From Flavobacterium wongokense (lineage in GTDB: Bacteria > Bacteroidota > Bacteroidia > Flavobacteriales > Flavobacteriaceae): a stretch of DNA of 64,000 bases. This document shows, piece after piece, positions 32,160 to 41,987 of this stretch. Location: contig NZ_JAKIHP010000005.1 of the NCBI RefSeq assembly GCF_021608265.1, forward strand, positions 1-64,000. Direction: 5' to 3'. Each line of letters begins with the position of its first letter. Position 1 is the stretch's first letter. The notes beneath the pieces are model-generated. The model was given only the letters and a program-made list of their open reading frames with translations, was not told where the DNA came from and did not search any database. The position numbers and the translations under genes were made by a program.

Positions 32160-32585
32160 TTATGCTTCGAAATCTCTAGCAACGACAAACTTAGTTTTTA
32201 CCGGAAGTTTTTGAGCAGCAAGACGCAAAGCCTCTTTTGCTACAGAAAGTGGTACTCCACCAACTTCAAACATGATTCTTCCTGGTTTTACAACTGCAGC
32301 CCAATATTCGACTGCACCTTTACCTTTACCCATACGTACCTCAAGAGGTTTCTTTGTAATTGGTTTGTCCGGGAAAATATTGATCCATAACTGACCTTCT
32401 CTTTTCATGTAACGGGTTGCAGCGATACGCGCAGCCTCGATTTGACGAGATGTCATGAACATTCCTGTTTCATGTACAGATTTAATTCCAAACATTCCAC
32501 TTGAAAGTTCGTGCCCTCTTTGAGCATTCCCTTTCATTCTACCCTTTTGTACCTTACGGTATTTTGTTCTTTTAGGCTGTAACAT
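32160..32585 (-). CDS. rplP: 50S ribosomal protein L16
   Basis: A 141-residue protein close to the A site. It begins [19 protein letters not shown] and contains [24 protein letters not shown]. Length is standard. It lies 21 bp after rpsC and 13 bp before rpmC. Confidence 0.98.
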   Translation of the reverse strand: MLQPKRTKYRKVQKGRMKGNAQRGHELSSGMFGIKSVHETGMFMTSRQIEAARIAATRYMKREGQLWINIFPDKPITKKPLEVRMGKGKGAVEYWAAVVKPGRIMFEVGGVPLSVAKEALRLAAQKLPVKTKFVVARDFEA

Positions 32586-32606
32586 TTTTCTTTACTTTTT
32601 AAAAAA

Positions 32607-33371
32607 TTACTTTCTTTTACGGTCTCCCGCAGGTTTTCTGTCCTTGTTAAAAGGTTTTCTGTCACCTCTTGGAGAATCTCCACCTTTTCCACCACCTTGA
32701 CCAGCTTGTTTTTTGTCCATGCCTACAAGTGGAGAAAGATCTCTTTTTCCATAAACCTCACCTTTCATGATCCATACTTTGATACCCATTCTACCATAAG
32801 TAGTATGTGCTTCAGCCAAAGCATAATCAATATCGGCTCTGAAAGTTGATAGAGGAATCCTTCCTTCTTTGAATTGCTCAGAACGTGCCATTTCAGCTCC
32901 GTTCAAACGACCAGAAATCAATACTTTAATACCTTCAGCATTCATACGCATTGCAGCCGCAATTGCCATCTTAATAGCTCTTCTGTAAGAAATTCTACTT
33001 TCGATCTGACGCGCGATAGAAGTACCTACTAAGTAAGCATCCAGTTCAGGTCTTTTAATTTCAAAGATGTTGATTTGAACCTCTTTGTCAGTAACTTTCT
33101 TAAGTTCCTCTTTCAACTTGTCTACCTCTTGGCCACCTTTCCCGATAATGATACCAGGTCTTGCAGTAGTGATAGTAACGGTTACAAGTTTCAAAGTTCT
33201 CTCGATGATTACTTTTGATACACTAGCTTTTGATAAACGAGCGTGGATATACTTTCTGATTTTGTAATCTTCAGCGATTTTGTCACCGTAGTCATTTCCA
33301 CCATACCAGTTTGAATCCCATCCTCTGATGATCCCAAGTCTGTTTCCTATTGGATTTGTCTTTTGTCCCAT
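32607..33371 (-). CDS. rpsC: 30S ribosomal protein S3
   Basis: A 254-residue protein of the mRNA entry site. [23 protein letters not shown] is at the start, the KH domain with [17 protein letters not shown] near 75-90, and the C-terminal domain with [17 protein letters not shown]. About 30 extra Gly/Asp/Lys/Arg-rich residues form the tail. It lies 5 bp after rplV. Confidence 0.97.
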   Translation of the reverse strand: MGQKTNPIGNRLGIIRGWDSNWYGGNDYGDKIAEDYKIRKYIHARLSKASVSKVIIERTLKLVTVTITTARPGIIIGKGGQEVDKLKEELKKVTDKEVQINIFEIKRPELDAYLVGTSIARQIESRISYRRAIKMAIAAAMRMNAEGIKVLISGRLNGAEMARSEQFKEGRIPLSTFRADIDYALAEAHTTYGRMGIKVWIMKGEVYGKRDLSPLVGMDKKQAGQGGGKGGDSPRGDRKPFNKDRKPAGDRKRK

Positions 33372-33376
33372 CTTAA

Positions 33377-33787
33377 TTAATTTGCTTGTGTGTTATCTAA
33401 TTGTCCTAATACGATTGTAACGTGGTTAGAACGTTTTCTAATTCTGTGTGCTCTTCCTTGTGGAGCTGGACGAAGTCTTTTCAACATCATTCCACCGTCT
33501 ACACGGATTTCTTTTACAATTAAGCCTGCTTCAGCTACATTACCTTCTGCGTTTTTCTGCTCCCAGTTGTTGATTGCAGATAACAAAAGTTTCTCTAGTT
33601 TTCTTGAAGCTTCTTTAGAGCTAAATCTTAATATATTTAAAGCTCTTTCCACTTTCTGACCTCTTACCAAGTCCGCTACTAAGCGCATTTTTCTAGGTGA
33701 AGTAGGGCAGTTATTCAATTTCGCGAAAGCAATAGACTTATTAGCCTCTTTTCTCGCATCTGCTGTTTCTCTTTTACGAACTCCCAT
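33377..33787 (-). CDS. rplV: 50S ribosomal protein L22
   Basis: A 136-residue protein whose long loop lines the exit tunnel. [25 protein letters not shown] and [27 protein letters not shown] are conserved. It lies 6 bp after rpsS. Confidence 0.97.
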   Translation of the reverse strand: MGVRKRETADARKEANKSIAFAKLNNCPTSPRKMRLVADLVRGQKVERALNILRFSSKEASRKLEKLLLSAINNWEQKNAEGNVAEAGLIVKEIRVDGGMMLKRLRPAPQGRAHRIRKRSNHVTIVLGQLDNTQAN

Positions 33788-33793
33788 TGCTTC

Positions 33794-34072
33794 TTATTTT
33801 TTACCTTTATTTTTTGCTCCAGCGTGACCTCTAAAAGATCTAGTTGGTGAAAACTCTCCTAATTTGTGTCCTACCATGTTCTCAGTTACATAAACCGGAA
33901 CAAATTGACGACCATTGTGAACTGCGATAGTTTGTCCAACGAAATCTGGTGTAATCATTGAAGCTCTAGACCAGGTCTTAACAACTCCTTTATTTCCTCC
34001 AGCGATATTCTCCTGAACTTTCTTATCTAATTTATAGTGAACAAATGGTCCTTTTTTTAATGAACGTGCCAT
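33794..34072 (-). CDS. rpsS: 30S ribosomal protein S19
   Basis: A 92-residue protein of the 30S head. [15 protein letters not shown] at the start and [18 protein letters not shown] near the end identify it. It lies 10 bp after rplB. Confidence 0.98.
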   Translation of the reverse strand: MARSLKKGPFVHYKLDKKVQENIAGGNKGVVKTWSRASMITPDFVGQTIAVHNGRQFVPVYVTENMVGHKLGEFSPTRSFRGHAGAKNKGKK

Positions 34073-34082
34073 GTCTATCTAA

Positions 34083-34907
34083 TTATTTCTTTCTGCGTTC
34101 TACAATATACTTGTTGCTCGGGTTAACTTTAGAACGAGTTCTGTAACCTTTAGCTGGTAAACCTTTTCTAGAACGTGGGTGACCTCCAGATGAACGTCCT
34201 TCACCACCTCCCATAGGGTGATCAACCGGGTTCATTGCTACTGGTCTTGTTCTTGGTCTTCTTCCTAACCATCTTGTTCTACCTGCTTTACCAGATACGA
34301 TCAATTGGTGGTCAGAGTTAGAAACAGCTCCAATTGTTGCTGAACAGGTAAGCAAGATCAATCTTGTTTCACCTGATGGCATTTTGATTGTAGCATATTT
34401 TCCGTCTCTTGCCATTAATTGAGCAAACGTTCCAGCCGAACGAGCAATTACAGCTCCCTGACCTGGACGTAACTCGATGCAGGAGATTACAGTTCCCAAT
34501 GGAATCTTGCTCAATGGCAAAGTGTTTCCAATTTCAGGAGCTGCATCTTCTCCAGATACAACAGTTTGTCCTACTTGCAGACCATTTTGAGCAACGATGT
34601 ACGTTTTCTCTCCATCTACATACCACAATAATGCGATAAAAGCAGTTCTGTTTGGATCATATTCAATTGATTTCACTGTAGCTGGAATTCCAACTTTAGT
34701 TCTTTTGAAATCAATCATACGATACCTTTGCTTGTGACCACCGCCTGTATAACGCATGGTCATTTTTCCTTGACTATTTCTACCTCCTGAGTTTTTTATC
34801 GGTGCTAATAATGAACGCTCCGGCTTATCAGTCGTGATGGCGTCAAAACCATTCACAACTCTAAAACGCTGACCAGGGGTAATAGGTTTTAATTTTCTAA
34901 CTGACAT
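34083..34907 (-). CDS. rplB: 50S ribosomal protein L2
   Basis: A 274-residue protein needed for subunit joining and peptidyl transfer. The central [24 protein letters not shown] and the C-terminal [21 protein letters not shown], with the functionally important His in DHPMGGG, are intact. It lies 5 bp after rplW. Confidence 0.98.
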   Translation of the reverse strand: MSVRKLKPITPGQRFRVVNGFDAITTDKPERSLLAPIKNSGGRNSQGKMTMRYTGGGHKQRYRMIDFKRTKVGIPATVKSIEYDPNRTAFIALLWYVDGEKTYIVAQNGLQVGQTVVSGEDAAPEIGNTLPLSKIPLGTVISCIELRPGQGAVIARSAGTFAQLMARDGKYATIKMPSGETRLILLTCSATIGAVSNSDHQLIVSGKAGRTRWLGRRPRTRPVAMNPVDHPMGGGEGRSSGGHPRSRKGLPAKGYRTRSKVNPSNKYIVERRKK

Positions 34908-34912
34908 TGTTA

Positions 34913-35203
34913 TTAGATATTATTATAAAAATCTATTGTTTCTCCTTCTTTTACTTGTACTACAGCTTTCTTGTAACTGTTAGTTTTTCCGCTGATTAAA
35001 CCACTTTTTGTATATTTAGTAGTTCTATCAGCTCTATAGTTCATCGTGTTAACGGTAACAACTGAAATTCCGTAAGCAGCTTCGATAGCTTTCTTAATCT
35101 GAACTTTGTTTGCTTTTTTGTCAACAACAAAACCAAAACGATTGAAAACTTCACCTTCTTTGGTGATTTTTTCCGTGATGATAGGCTTAATTATGATACT
35201 CAT
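34913..35203 (-). CDS. rplW: 50S ribosomal protein L23
   Basis: A 96-residue protein at the tunnel exit, the docking site for trigger factor and [15 protein letters not shown] at the start and the [24 protein letters not shown] segment are typical. It lies 7 bp after rplD. Confidence 0.96.
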   Translation of the reverse strand: MSIIIKPIITEKITKEGEVFNRFGFVVDKKANKVQIKKAIEAAYGISVVTVNTMNYRADRTTKYTKSGLISGKTNSYKKAVVQVKEGETIDFYNNI

Positions 35204-35210
35204 GGTCTAA

Positions 35211-35840
35211 TTATTTGCTTAAATTTTCAACAATTCCTTCCAAAGAACCCTCTAAAAGAACTAAATTGTTAGCATTTAAAATTTCGTAAGTGCTTAATTC
35301 TGAATTAGTTACAACACTAGACGCTTTCAAATTACGTGACGACAAATATACATTTTTATTTGAATCACCCAACACAAACAAAGATTTTTTGTTTTCTAAC
35401 CCTAATGCTTTCAAAACATTAATGAAATTTTTAGTGTTTGGTGTCTCAAAATTGAAGTCTTCAACAACTACTAAATTTGATTCTTTTGCTTTGATAGAGA
35501 AAGCCGATTTACGAGCTAATCTCTTAACAGTTTTGTTCAATTTGAAAGAGTAGCTTCTTGGACGTGGTCCGAAAACTGTACCTCCACCTTTGAACAATGG
35601 ACTTTTCTTAGATCCTGCACGAGCAGTACCTGTACCTTTTTGTTTTTTAATCTTACGCGTTGAACCTGCAACTTCAGCTCTTTCTTTAGCTTTGTGCGTT
35701 CCTTGTCTTTGATTAGCTAAGTATTGCTTAACATCAAGATATACTGCGTGATTATTTGGCTCAATGCCGAATACTGAATCAGAAAGCTGTACTTTTCTTC
35801 CAGTATCTTTTCCTGTGATATCTAAAACTTTTACTTCCAT
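35211..35840 (-). CDS. rplD: 50S ribosomal protein L4
   Basis: A 209-residue protein whose extended loop lines the tunnel. The [19 protein letters not shown] loop and [19 protein letters not shown] are conserved. In enterobacteria L4 represses the S10 operon. Its ATG overlaps the rplC stop by one base (TAATG). Confidence 0.97.
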   Translation of the reverse strand: MEVKVLDITGKDTGRKVQLSDSVFGIEPNNHAVYLDVKQYLANQRQGTHKAKERAEVAGSTRKIKKQKGTGTARAGSKKSPLFKGGGTVFGPRPRSYSFKLNKTVKRLARKSAFSIKAKESNLVVVEDFNFETPNTKNFINVLKALGLENKKSLFVLGDSNKNVYLSSRNLKASSVVTNSELSTYEILNANNLVLLEGSLEGIVENLSK

Positions 35841-36457
35841 TACTTCTGAATGATTACATAAGAGTTTTTGTGTCCAGGAATTGCTCCTTTAACAACAAGT
35901 AGGTTCTTTTCAGCAACTACTTTCAAAACTCTAAGATTTTGTACTTTTACATTATCTCCTCCCATTCTTCCTGCCATACGCATTCCTTTGAATACACGTG
36001 ATGGATAAGAAGATGCTCCTACAGAACCTGGCGCTCTCAAACGGTTGTGCTGACCATGTGTTGCTTGTCCAACACCACCAAAACCGTGACGTTTTACAAC
36101 ACCTTGAAAACCTTTACCTTTTGATACACCTTGTACATCAACAAATTCTCCTTCGCTGAATACTTCCACAGTGATATTATCACCTAATTTGTAATCTTCT
36201 TCAAATCCTTGGAATTCAACGACTTTTTTCTTAGCAGATGTTCCCGCTTTTTTAAAGTGACCTAAGTCCGCTTTAGTAGCGTGTTTTTCTGCTTTGTCAT
36301 CGAAACCAAGCTGAAGAGCTGCATACCCGTCAACCTCATTGGTTCTGACTTGGGTAACGACACATGGACCAGCTTCGATTACTGTACAAGGAATGTTTTT
36401 CCCGTTTTCATCAAAGATGCTTGTCATGCCGATTTTTTTTCCAATTAACCCAGACAT
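35840..36457 (-). CDS. rplC: 50S ribosomal protein L3
   Basis: A 205-residue protein near the peptidyl transferase centre. [17 protein letters not shown] at the start and [22 protein letters not shown] in the middle are diagnostic. It is preceded by a 99-bp gap with a strong hairpin and overlaps rplD by one base. Confidence 0.97.
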   Translation of the reverse strand: MSGLIGKKIGMTSIFDENGKNIPCTVIEAGPCVVTQVRTNEVDGYAALQLGFDDKAEKHATKADLGHFKKAGTSAKKKVVEFQGFEEDYKLGDNITVEVFSEGEFVDVQGVSKGKGFQGVVKRHGFGGVGQATHGQHNRLRAPGSVGASSYPSRVFKGMRMAGRMGGDNVKVQNLRVLKVVAEKNLLVVKGAIPGHKNSYVIIQK

Positions 36458-36500
36458 ATTAAACTATTTATAATTATTACTTGTTTACTTTTTTAATAAA

Positions 36501-36542
36501 GAAATAAGTATCAGAAATAAATTTACTTCTGATACTCATTTC
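36501..36542 (-). promoter_or_regulatory. Strong hairpin in the rpsJ-rplC gap
   Basis: The arms AGTATCAGAA (36507-36516) and TTCTGATACT (36527-36536) pair perfectly around a 10-nt loop, and the stem continues with GAAAT/ATTTC after one A-C mismatch. On the transcript strand it is followed only by TTTATTAAAAAAG, so full termination is doubtful. It could attenuate, process or protect the mRNA between rpsJ and rplC. Confidence 0.55.
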
Positions 36543-36556
36543 AGAAACTTGTTTCG

Positions 36557-36862
36557 TTATACTTTGATTTCTACTTCAACTCCACTTGGCAATTCAAGTT
36601 TCATTAAAGCATCGATAGTTTTCGAAGAAGAACTATAGATATCTAGTAATCTTTTGTATGAACTTACCTCAAACTGCTCTCTCGCTTTTTTGTTAACGTG
36701 TGGAGAACGTAATACGGTAAATATTTTTTTGTGAGTTGGTAACGGAATTGGACCTGTTACAACAGCACCTGTGCTTTTCACAGTTTTTACGATTTTCTCA
36801 GCTGATTTATCCACCAACATGTGATCGTAAGATTTTAATTTTATTCTAATTTTTTGACTCAT
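36557..36862 (-). CDS. rpsJ: 30S ribosomal protein S10
   Basis: A 101-residue protein, also a partner of NusB in antitermination. [50 protein letters not shown] and the C-terminal [11 protein letters not shown] are intact. It lies 11 bp after fusA. Confidence 0.98.
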   Translation of the reverse strand: MSQKIRIKLKSYDHMLVDKSAEKIVKTVKSTGAVVTGPIPLPTHKKIFTVLRSPHVNKKAREQFEVSSYKRLLDIYSSSSKTIDALMKLELPSGVEVEIKV

Positions 36863-36873
36863 CTTGTTAAAAA

Positions 36874-39030
36874 TTAAGCGTTACCTTTTGCTTTTTTGAT
36901 TACTTCTTCAGAGATGTTAGAAGGAGTTTGCTCGTAGTGAGAGAATTCCATTGTAGACGTAGCTCTACCTGAAGATAATGTTCTTAATGTTGTAACATAA
37001 CCAAACATTTCAGATAAAGGCACATTAGCCTTAATGGTTTTCGCGCCATTTCTGTCACCCATGTCATTCACCTGACCTCTACGACGGTTGATATCACCTA
37101 CGATATCTCCCATGTTTTCTTCTGGTGTAATAACTTCCATTTTCATGATAGGCTCAAGAATTACAGCTCCTGCTGCTTTTGCAACTTCTCTATAACCCAT
37201 TCTTGCTGCCAATTCGAAAGAAAGAGCATCAGAATCCACAGGGTGGAAAGATCCGTCCAATAAAGTAACTTTCAAACTATCAACCTGATATCCAGCTAAT
37301 GGACCAGTTTTCATAGCTTCTCTAAATCCTTTTTCTACAGATGGGATATATTCTTTAGGAACGTTACCACCTTTTACTTCGTTAACGAACTGTAAACCTA
37401 CCGGTACTTTTCCGTCAACTTCGTCAGCTGGCTCCAATCTAAATACGATATCACCAAATTTACCACGACCTCCAGATTGTTTTTTGTAAACCTCTCTGTG
37501 TTGTGCCGATTTTGTGAAAGCTTCTTTGTACTCAACCTGTGGCTCACCTTGGTTAACCTCAACTTTGAATTCACGTTTCATACGATCTACAAGGATGTCT
37601 AAGTGTAACTCACCCATACCTGAAATGATCGTTTGACCTGAAGCCTCGTCTGTTCTTACTGTAAATGTTGGATCCTCTTCAGCTAATTTTGCCAAAGCCA
37701 TACCCATTTTATCAACGTCAGCTTTAGTTTTTGGCTCGATAGCGATACCAATTACCGGTGCTGGGAATTTCATTGACTCAAGAATGATTGGGTGTTTTTC
37801 GTCACACATTGTATCTCCAGTCTTGATATCCTTAAATCCAACTGCAGCTCCAATATCTCCTGCCTCGATGTACTCGATTGGGTTTTGTTTGTTAGCGTGC
37901 ATTTGGTAGATACGGGAAATTCTTTCTTTGTTTCCTGAACGAGTGTTTAGGATGTATGAACCTGCATCCAAACGACCTGAGTAAGCACGGAAGAAAGCCA
38001 AACGACCAACATAAGGGTCAGTAGCAATCTTAAATGCCAAAGCTGCGAACGGCTCTTTTACATCAGGACGACGTAAGATTTTCTTTTGATCTTCTTCTAA
38101 TAATTCAGCATCATCAGGGTGAATACCTTCGATACCTTCCTTATCCAAAGGAGATGGCAAATACTTACATACAGCATCCAACATGAACTGAACTCCTTTG
38201 TTTTTGAAAGAAGAACCGGCAATCATCGGGATGATAGCCATGTCAATTGTAGCTGCTCTTAAAGCGTTGTTGATTTCTTCCTCAGTGATAGAGTCTGGAT
38301 CTTCCATGTACTTATCAAGTAGGTTTTCATCATAATCAGCAACTGCTTCAATAAGGATGTCTCTGTATTGTTTTACCTCTGCAACCATATCAGCAGGAAT
38401 GTCAACGATATCAAAAGTTGCCCCTTGAGTTGCATCATGCCATACGATAGCTTGGTTTTTTACTAAATCTACAACTCCTTTAAAGTCATTTTCCTCACCA
38501 ATTGGCAAAGTAATGGCAACAGCGTTAGATTTTAGCATATCCCTAACTTGTTGACAAACCATTAAGAAGTTAGAACCCTGACGGTCCATTTTGTTTACGA
38601 ATCCCATACGTGGAACTCTATATTGATCAGCAAGCCTCCAGTTAGTTTCTGATTGTGGCTCAACACCATCAACAGCAGAAAACAAGAAAACCAATCCGTC
38701 CAATACACGTAACGAACGGTTTACCTCTACGGTAAAGTCAACGTGTCCTGGGGTATCAATAATGTTAAAGTGGTAATCCTGAGAAGTTGGTAATGGTTTA
38801 CCCTGCTCAGTTGGAAAACTCCATTCACAAGTTGTTGCAGCAGAAGTAATGGTAATACCTCTTTCCTGCTCTTGTGCCATCCAGTCCATTGTTGCAGCAC
38901 CATCGTGCACCTCACCAATTTTGTGTGATTTTCCAGTATAGAATAATATACGCTCAGTTGTTGTTGTTTTACCAGCATCAATGTGAGCCGCGATTCCGAT
39001 GTTTCTTGTAAATTTTAGATCTCTAGCCAT
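36874..39030 (-). CDS. fusA: Elongation factor G
   Basis: A 718-residue GTPase that drives ribosome translocation. G1 is [13 protein letters not shown] (about 17-24), G3 is DTPGHVDF and G4 is NKMDR. Domain IV contains [11 protein letters not shown] and domain V ends with [19 protein letters not shown]. tuf, which follows fusA in many bacteria, is not here; rpsJ follows directly. Confidence 0.98.
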   Translation of the reverse strand: MARDLKFTRNIGIAAHIDAGKTTTTERILFYTGKSHKIGEVHDGAATMDWMAQEQERGITITSAATTCEWSFPTEQGKPLPTSQDYHFNIIDTPGHVDFTVEVNRSLRVLDGLVFLFSAVDGVEPQSETNWRLADQYRVPRMGFVNKMDRQGSNFLMVCQQVRDMLKSNAVAITLPIGEENDFKGVVDLVKNQAIVWHDATQGATFDIVDIPADMVAEVKQYRDILIEAVADYDENLLDKYMEDPDSITEEEINNALRAATIDMAIIPMIAGSSFKNKGVQFMLDAVCKYLPSPLDKEGIEGIHPDDAELLEEDQKKILRRPDVKEPFAALAFKIATDPYVGRLAFFRAYSGRLDAGSYILNTRSGNKERISRIYQMHANKQNPIEYIEAGDIGAAVGFKDIKTGDTMCDEKHPIILESMKFPAPVIGIAIEPKTKADVDKMGMALAKLAEEDPTFTVRTDEASGQTIISGMGELHLDILVDRMKREFKVEVNQGEPQVEYKEAFTKSAQHREVYKKQSGGRGKFGDIVFRLEPADEVDGKVPVGLQFVNEVKGGNVPKEYIPSVEKGFREAMKTGPLAGYQVDSLKVTLLDGSFHPVDSDALSFELAARMGYREVAKAAGAVILEPIMKMEVITPEENMGDIVGDINRRRGQVNDMGDRNGAKTIKANVPLSEMFGYVTTLRTLSSGRATSTMEFSHYEQTPSNISEEVIKKAKGNA

Positions 39031-39040
39031 TTCTTAAATA

Positions 39041-39517
39041 TTAAAATCTGAAGTGAGAGAATGCTTTGTTTGCTTCTGCCATTTTGTGAGTATCCATTCT
39101 CTTTTTAACAGCAGCACCTTCTTCTTTAGCCGCAGCTAAGATTTCTGAAGCTAATTTACCTGACATTGATTTTTCATTTCTTTTTCTTGCATAAAGTATC
39201 ATCCACTTCATGGCCATAGAAATTTTTCTGTCTGGTCTGATTTGCATTGGGATTTGGAATGTAGCTCCACCTACTCTACGACTACGTACTTCTACGTGAG
39301 GCATAACGTTTGTTAAAGCATCTTTCCAAACTTCTAATGATGATTTTTCATCATTGTTCTTTTTTGTTTCTACAATTTCCATAGCATCATAAAATACTTT
39401 GAAAGCTGTTGATTTCTTACCATCCCACATTAAGTTGTTTACAAAACGTGTTACTAACTGATCGTTGAATTTCGGATCTGGTAAAAGTGGTCTTTTCTTT
39501 GCCGCTCTTTTTCTCAT
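39041..39517 (-). CDS. rpsG: 30S ribosomal protein S7
   Basis: A 158-residue organiser of the 30S head. [19 protein letters not shown] at the start, [24 protein letters not shown] and the C-terminal [19 protein letters not shown] match the family. It lies 23 bp after rpsL and 10 bp before fusA. Confidence 0.98.
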   Translation of the reverse strand: MRKRAAKKRPLLPDPKFNDQLVTRFVNNLMWDGKKSTAFKVFYDAMEIVETKKNNDEKSSLEVWKDALTNVMPHVEVRSRRVGGATFQIPMQIRPDRKISMAMKWMILYARKRNEKSMSGKLASEILAAAKEEGAAVKKRMDTHKMAEANKAFSHFRF

Positions 39518-39540
39518 GTCTTTACTTTAAAGTTTTTAGA

Positions 39541-39924
39541 TTACTTTTTTGCTTCTTTTGGGCGTTTAGCACCGTACTTAGATCTTCTTTGTGTTCTTCC
39601 TGCTACACCTGATGTGTCAAGCGCACCACGCACAATGTGGTATCTAACTCCTGGTAAATCTTTTACCCTTCCGCCTCGCACTAATACTATCGAGTGCTCT
39701 TGTAGATTGTGTCCTTCTCCTGGGATGTAAGCATTCACCTCATTTCCATTAGTCAAACGTACACGCGCTACTTTACGCATTGCAGAGTTTGGTTTTTTTG
39801 GAGTAGTAGTGTAAACACGCGTACAAACACCTCTTCTTTGAGGACAAGAATCTAAAGCAACCGATTTACTCTTCTTAGTGATCTGAGTTCTTCCTGTTCT
39901 TACTAATTGTTGAATTGTTGGCAT
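39541..39924 (-). CDS. rpsL: 30S ribosomal protein S12
   Basis: A 127-residue decoding-centre protein, the first gene of the long operon. [31 protein letters not shown] and [17 protein letters not shown] are conserved; these loops hold the residues altered in streptomycin resistance. A full-consensus promoter lies 53 bp upstream. Confidence 0.98.
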
Positions 39925-39977
39925 AATTAAATACTAATTTTTCTTTATTTATTAAATTCCCGCTTTTTTAGGGGTTG

Positions 39978-40007
39978 CAAATGTAGTAATTATTTTCAAT
40001 GAAACAA
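39978..40007 (-). promoter_or_regulatory. Promoter of the str/S10/spc/alpha operon
   Basis: On the minus strand TTG (40007-40005) is followed after exactly 19 bases by TACATTTG (39985-39978). This is a full match to the Bacteroidetes major-sigma consensus TTG-N19-TAnnTTTG. A start near 39972 would give a leader of about 48 nt before the rpsL ATG. Confidence 0.8.
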
Positions 40008-40106
40008 ATCGTAATTAATTAATTTTCAAACAAATTCTATTTAGATTCGATTAACAACAATAAAAACAGATTTTTTGCGTTATTTTGAAGCAAACAACTA
40101 ACCGAT

Positions 40107-41774
40107 TTGAAAAAGATTTTCGTCCTTTTTTTGCTAATTATCAACTTTTGGAATTCCGTTGCACAGGAATTTCAGCTGAAAATTGTCGGCAAAAATGAAA
40201 CTGAAAACAAAATTATTGACAGTATTGGATATGTTTCAAAACACAAAAACACCAAATCCATCATTGACGAGAACAATTCCTTTTATGAAAAACTCACTAA
40301 AAAGGGATATGCCGAAAGCGAATTCCTGGAAAACTTCAAGCAAAATGACTCTGTTTTCATCTTCAAATACAGCCTCGGAAAAAGGATAAATTATGCACGC
40401 ATATATATAGGTAGAAATTTTCAGGAAAATGTCGCTGCAAATTACACGGTTAAAAAAGATACTTTGATTCTCGCGTATGAAGAAATTGAAGGGTTTTTAA
40501 CTGCCACTTTAAAAAAACTGGAAACCAATGGTTTTTCAATGGCCAAAGTCAAACTGGTCAATATCCAAAAATCAAAAGATTTCATTATCGCCGACCTATC
40601 GATTACTACCGAGATCAAGAGACAGGTTAACGACATTGTGATTAATGGTTATGACAAATTCCCATTCAGCCACAAAAAGAATATCCTCCGCTTATACCGC
40701 AATAAAGTTTTCAATCAAAAAAACCTGGACCGGCTTTACAATGATTTTGAGAAATTCCGATTTGTCAAACAAAGCAAATACCCTGAAATCCTTTTTACCA
40801 AAGATTCCACAAAAATTTATGTCTACCTCGAAAAAACAAAACCCAATACTTTTGATGGTTATGTTGGCTTTACCAATGATGAAAATAAAAAAGTGGTTTT
40901 TAGCGGCTATGTTGATTTGACCCTGAACAACATACTGAATTCGGGAGAAAAATTTGCCTTATACTGGAAAAGTGACGGACAGGACCAAAAGACATTCAAT
41001 TTAGGGGTTGAACTGCCTTATATATTCAAAAGCCCGCTTGGCCTAAAAGCCCAATTGAATATTTTCAAACAGGACAGCACTTTTCAGAATACAAAGACGG
41101 CAATAGACTTAGGTTACTATTTCAATTACAACACCCGTTTATATTTGGGCTATCAATCTACTGAATCGAGCGATATCCAAAATGCAAACACGGCAAGCCT
41201 GAGCGATTTTGAAAATTCCTTTATCACAACCGCATTTGAATTTGTCGATTTTAAGAACGATGATTTTCTTTTCCCCGAGAAAACGTATTTTGATTTAAAA
41301 ATCGGAACCGGAAAAAGAGATTCCAAACTCCTTTCCGACAGCCAATTTTTTGGAAGCCTGTTTTTAAAGCACAATTTCTATCTGAACGACAAAAACATTG
41401 TCAATATTAAAACGCAAAATTTTTACCTGCAAAGCAGCAATTACATTGTTAACGAACTCCAGCGGTTTGGCGGGATAAATTCAATACGAGGTTTTAACGA
41501 AAACAGCCTGCAGGGAAATTTATTCGGTTCCATTCTTTCCGAATACCGCTATGTACTTTCTCCAGGATTGTACGTCCACAGCATTATTGACTATGGATAC
41601 CTTCAGGACAAAACATCAGAAAGCAATCAAAACCTTCTTGGTCTTGGTTTTGGCTTTGGCCTTTTTACCAAAAACGGATTATTCAATCTTGTTTATGCCA
41701 ATGGAAGCACGAATAATCAAGCCATCAAACTCTCCAATTCCATTGTCCACATTAGTTTTAAAGCTAATTTCTAA
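40107..41774 (+). CDS. Omp85/BamA-like outer-membrane barrel protein
   Basis: A 555-residue protein with signal peptide 1-20 (ending SVAQ). The N-terminal ~230 residues look like POTRA-type alpha/beta modules (for example EIEGFLTATLKKLETNGFSMAKVKLV and IVINGYDKFPFSHKKNILRL). The C-terminal ~300 residues are a beta barrel with the Omp85 loop-6 motif IRGF (RGF at 461-463) and a terminal Phe, the barrel-assembly signal. It is shorter than true BamA (over 750 residues) and could be a TamA-like translocator or another Omp85 paralogue. The start is a TTG; no ATG lies before the signal peptide. It is divergent from rpsL. Confidence 0.75.
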   Translation: MKKIFVLFLLIINFWNSVAQEFQLKIVGKNETENKIIDSIGYVSKHKNTKSIIDENNSFYEKLTKKGYAESEFLENFKQNDSVFIFKYSLGKRINYARIYIGRNFQENVAANYTVKKDTLILAYEEIEGFLTATLKKLETNGFSMAKVKLVNIQKSKDFIIADLSITTEIKRQVNDIVINGYDKFPFSHKKNILRLYRNKVFNQKNLDRLYNDFEKFRFVKQSKYPEILFTKDSTKIYVYLEKTKPNTFDGYVGFTNDENKKVVFSGYVDLTLNNILNSGEKFALYWKSDGQDQKTFNLGVELPYIFKSPLGLKAQLNIFKQDSTFQNTKTAIDLGYYFNYNTRLYLGYQSTESSDIQNANTASLSDFENSFITTAFEFVDFKNDDFLFPEKTYFDLKIGTGKRDSKLLSDSQFFGSLFLKHNFYLNDKNIVNIKTQNFYLQSSNYIVNELQRFGGINSIRGFNENSLQGNLFGSILSEYRYVLSPGLYVHSIIDYGYLQDKTSESNQNLLGLGFGFGLFTKNGLFNLVYANGSTNNQAIKLSNSIVHISFKANF

Positions 41775-41784
41775 AAACCGACAA

Positions 41785-41800
41785 TGTATGCACGCATACA
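41785..41800. promoter_or_regulatory. Candidate operator palindrome upstream of susC
   Basis: TGTATGC and GCATACA form an inverted repeat separated by two bases, 188-203 bp before the SusC start and just after the Omp85 stop. The regulator is unknown. It could also act as a weak hairpin behind the Omp85 gene. Confidence 0.3.
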
Positions 41801-41987
41801 AATGTTAAAAAAACGTGTAGTTCGTCGATTCTTTATTGCGGATTTCGGACATTTTTTGATGATTTTTTAAGCATTTTTAACTAGCTTCTAGCTGTTTATA
41901 AACTTTAACAGCGAATTTTAACTTTTCATTAGGATTTTTAATAATTTTTTAGCAATTTTGGAACACTAATTATAACCAAAATAAATA

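Noticed and set aside
41881-41987. Promoter of susC near AGCAATTTTGG
   Set aside because: The best candidate, CAATTTTG, misses the first consensus base and has no TTG at the right distance.
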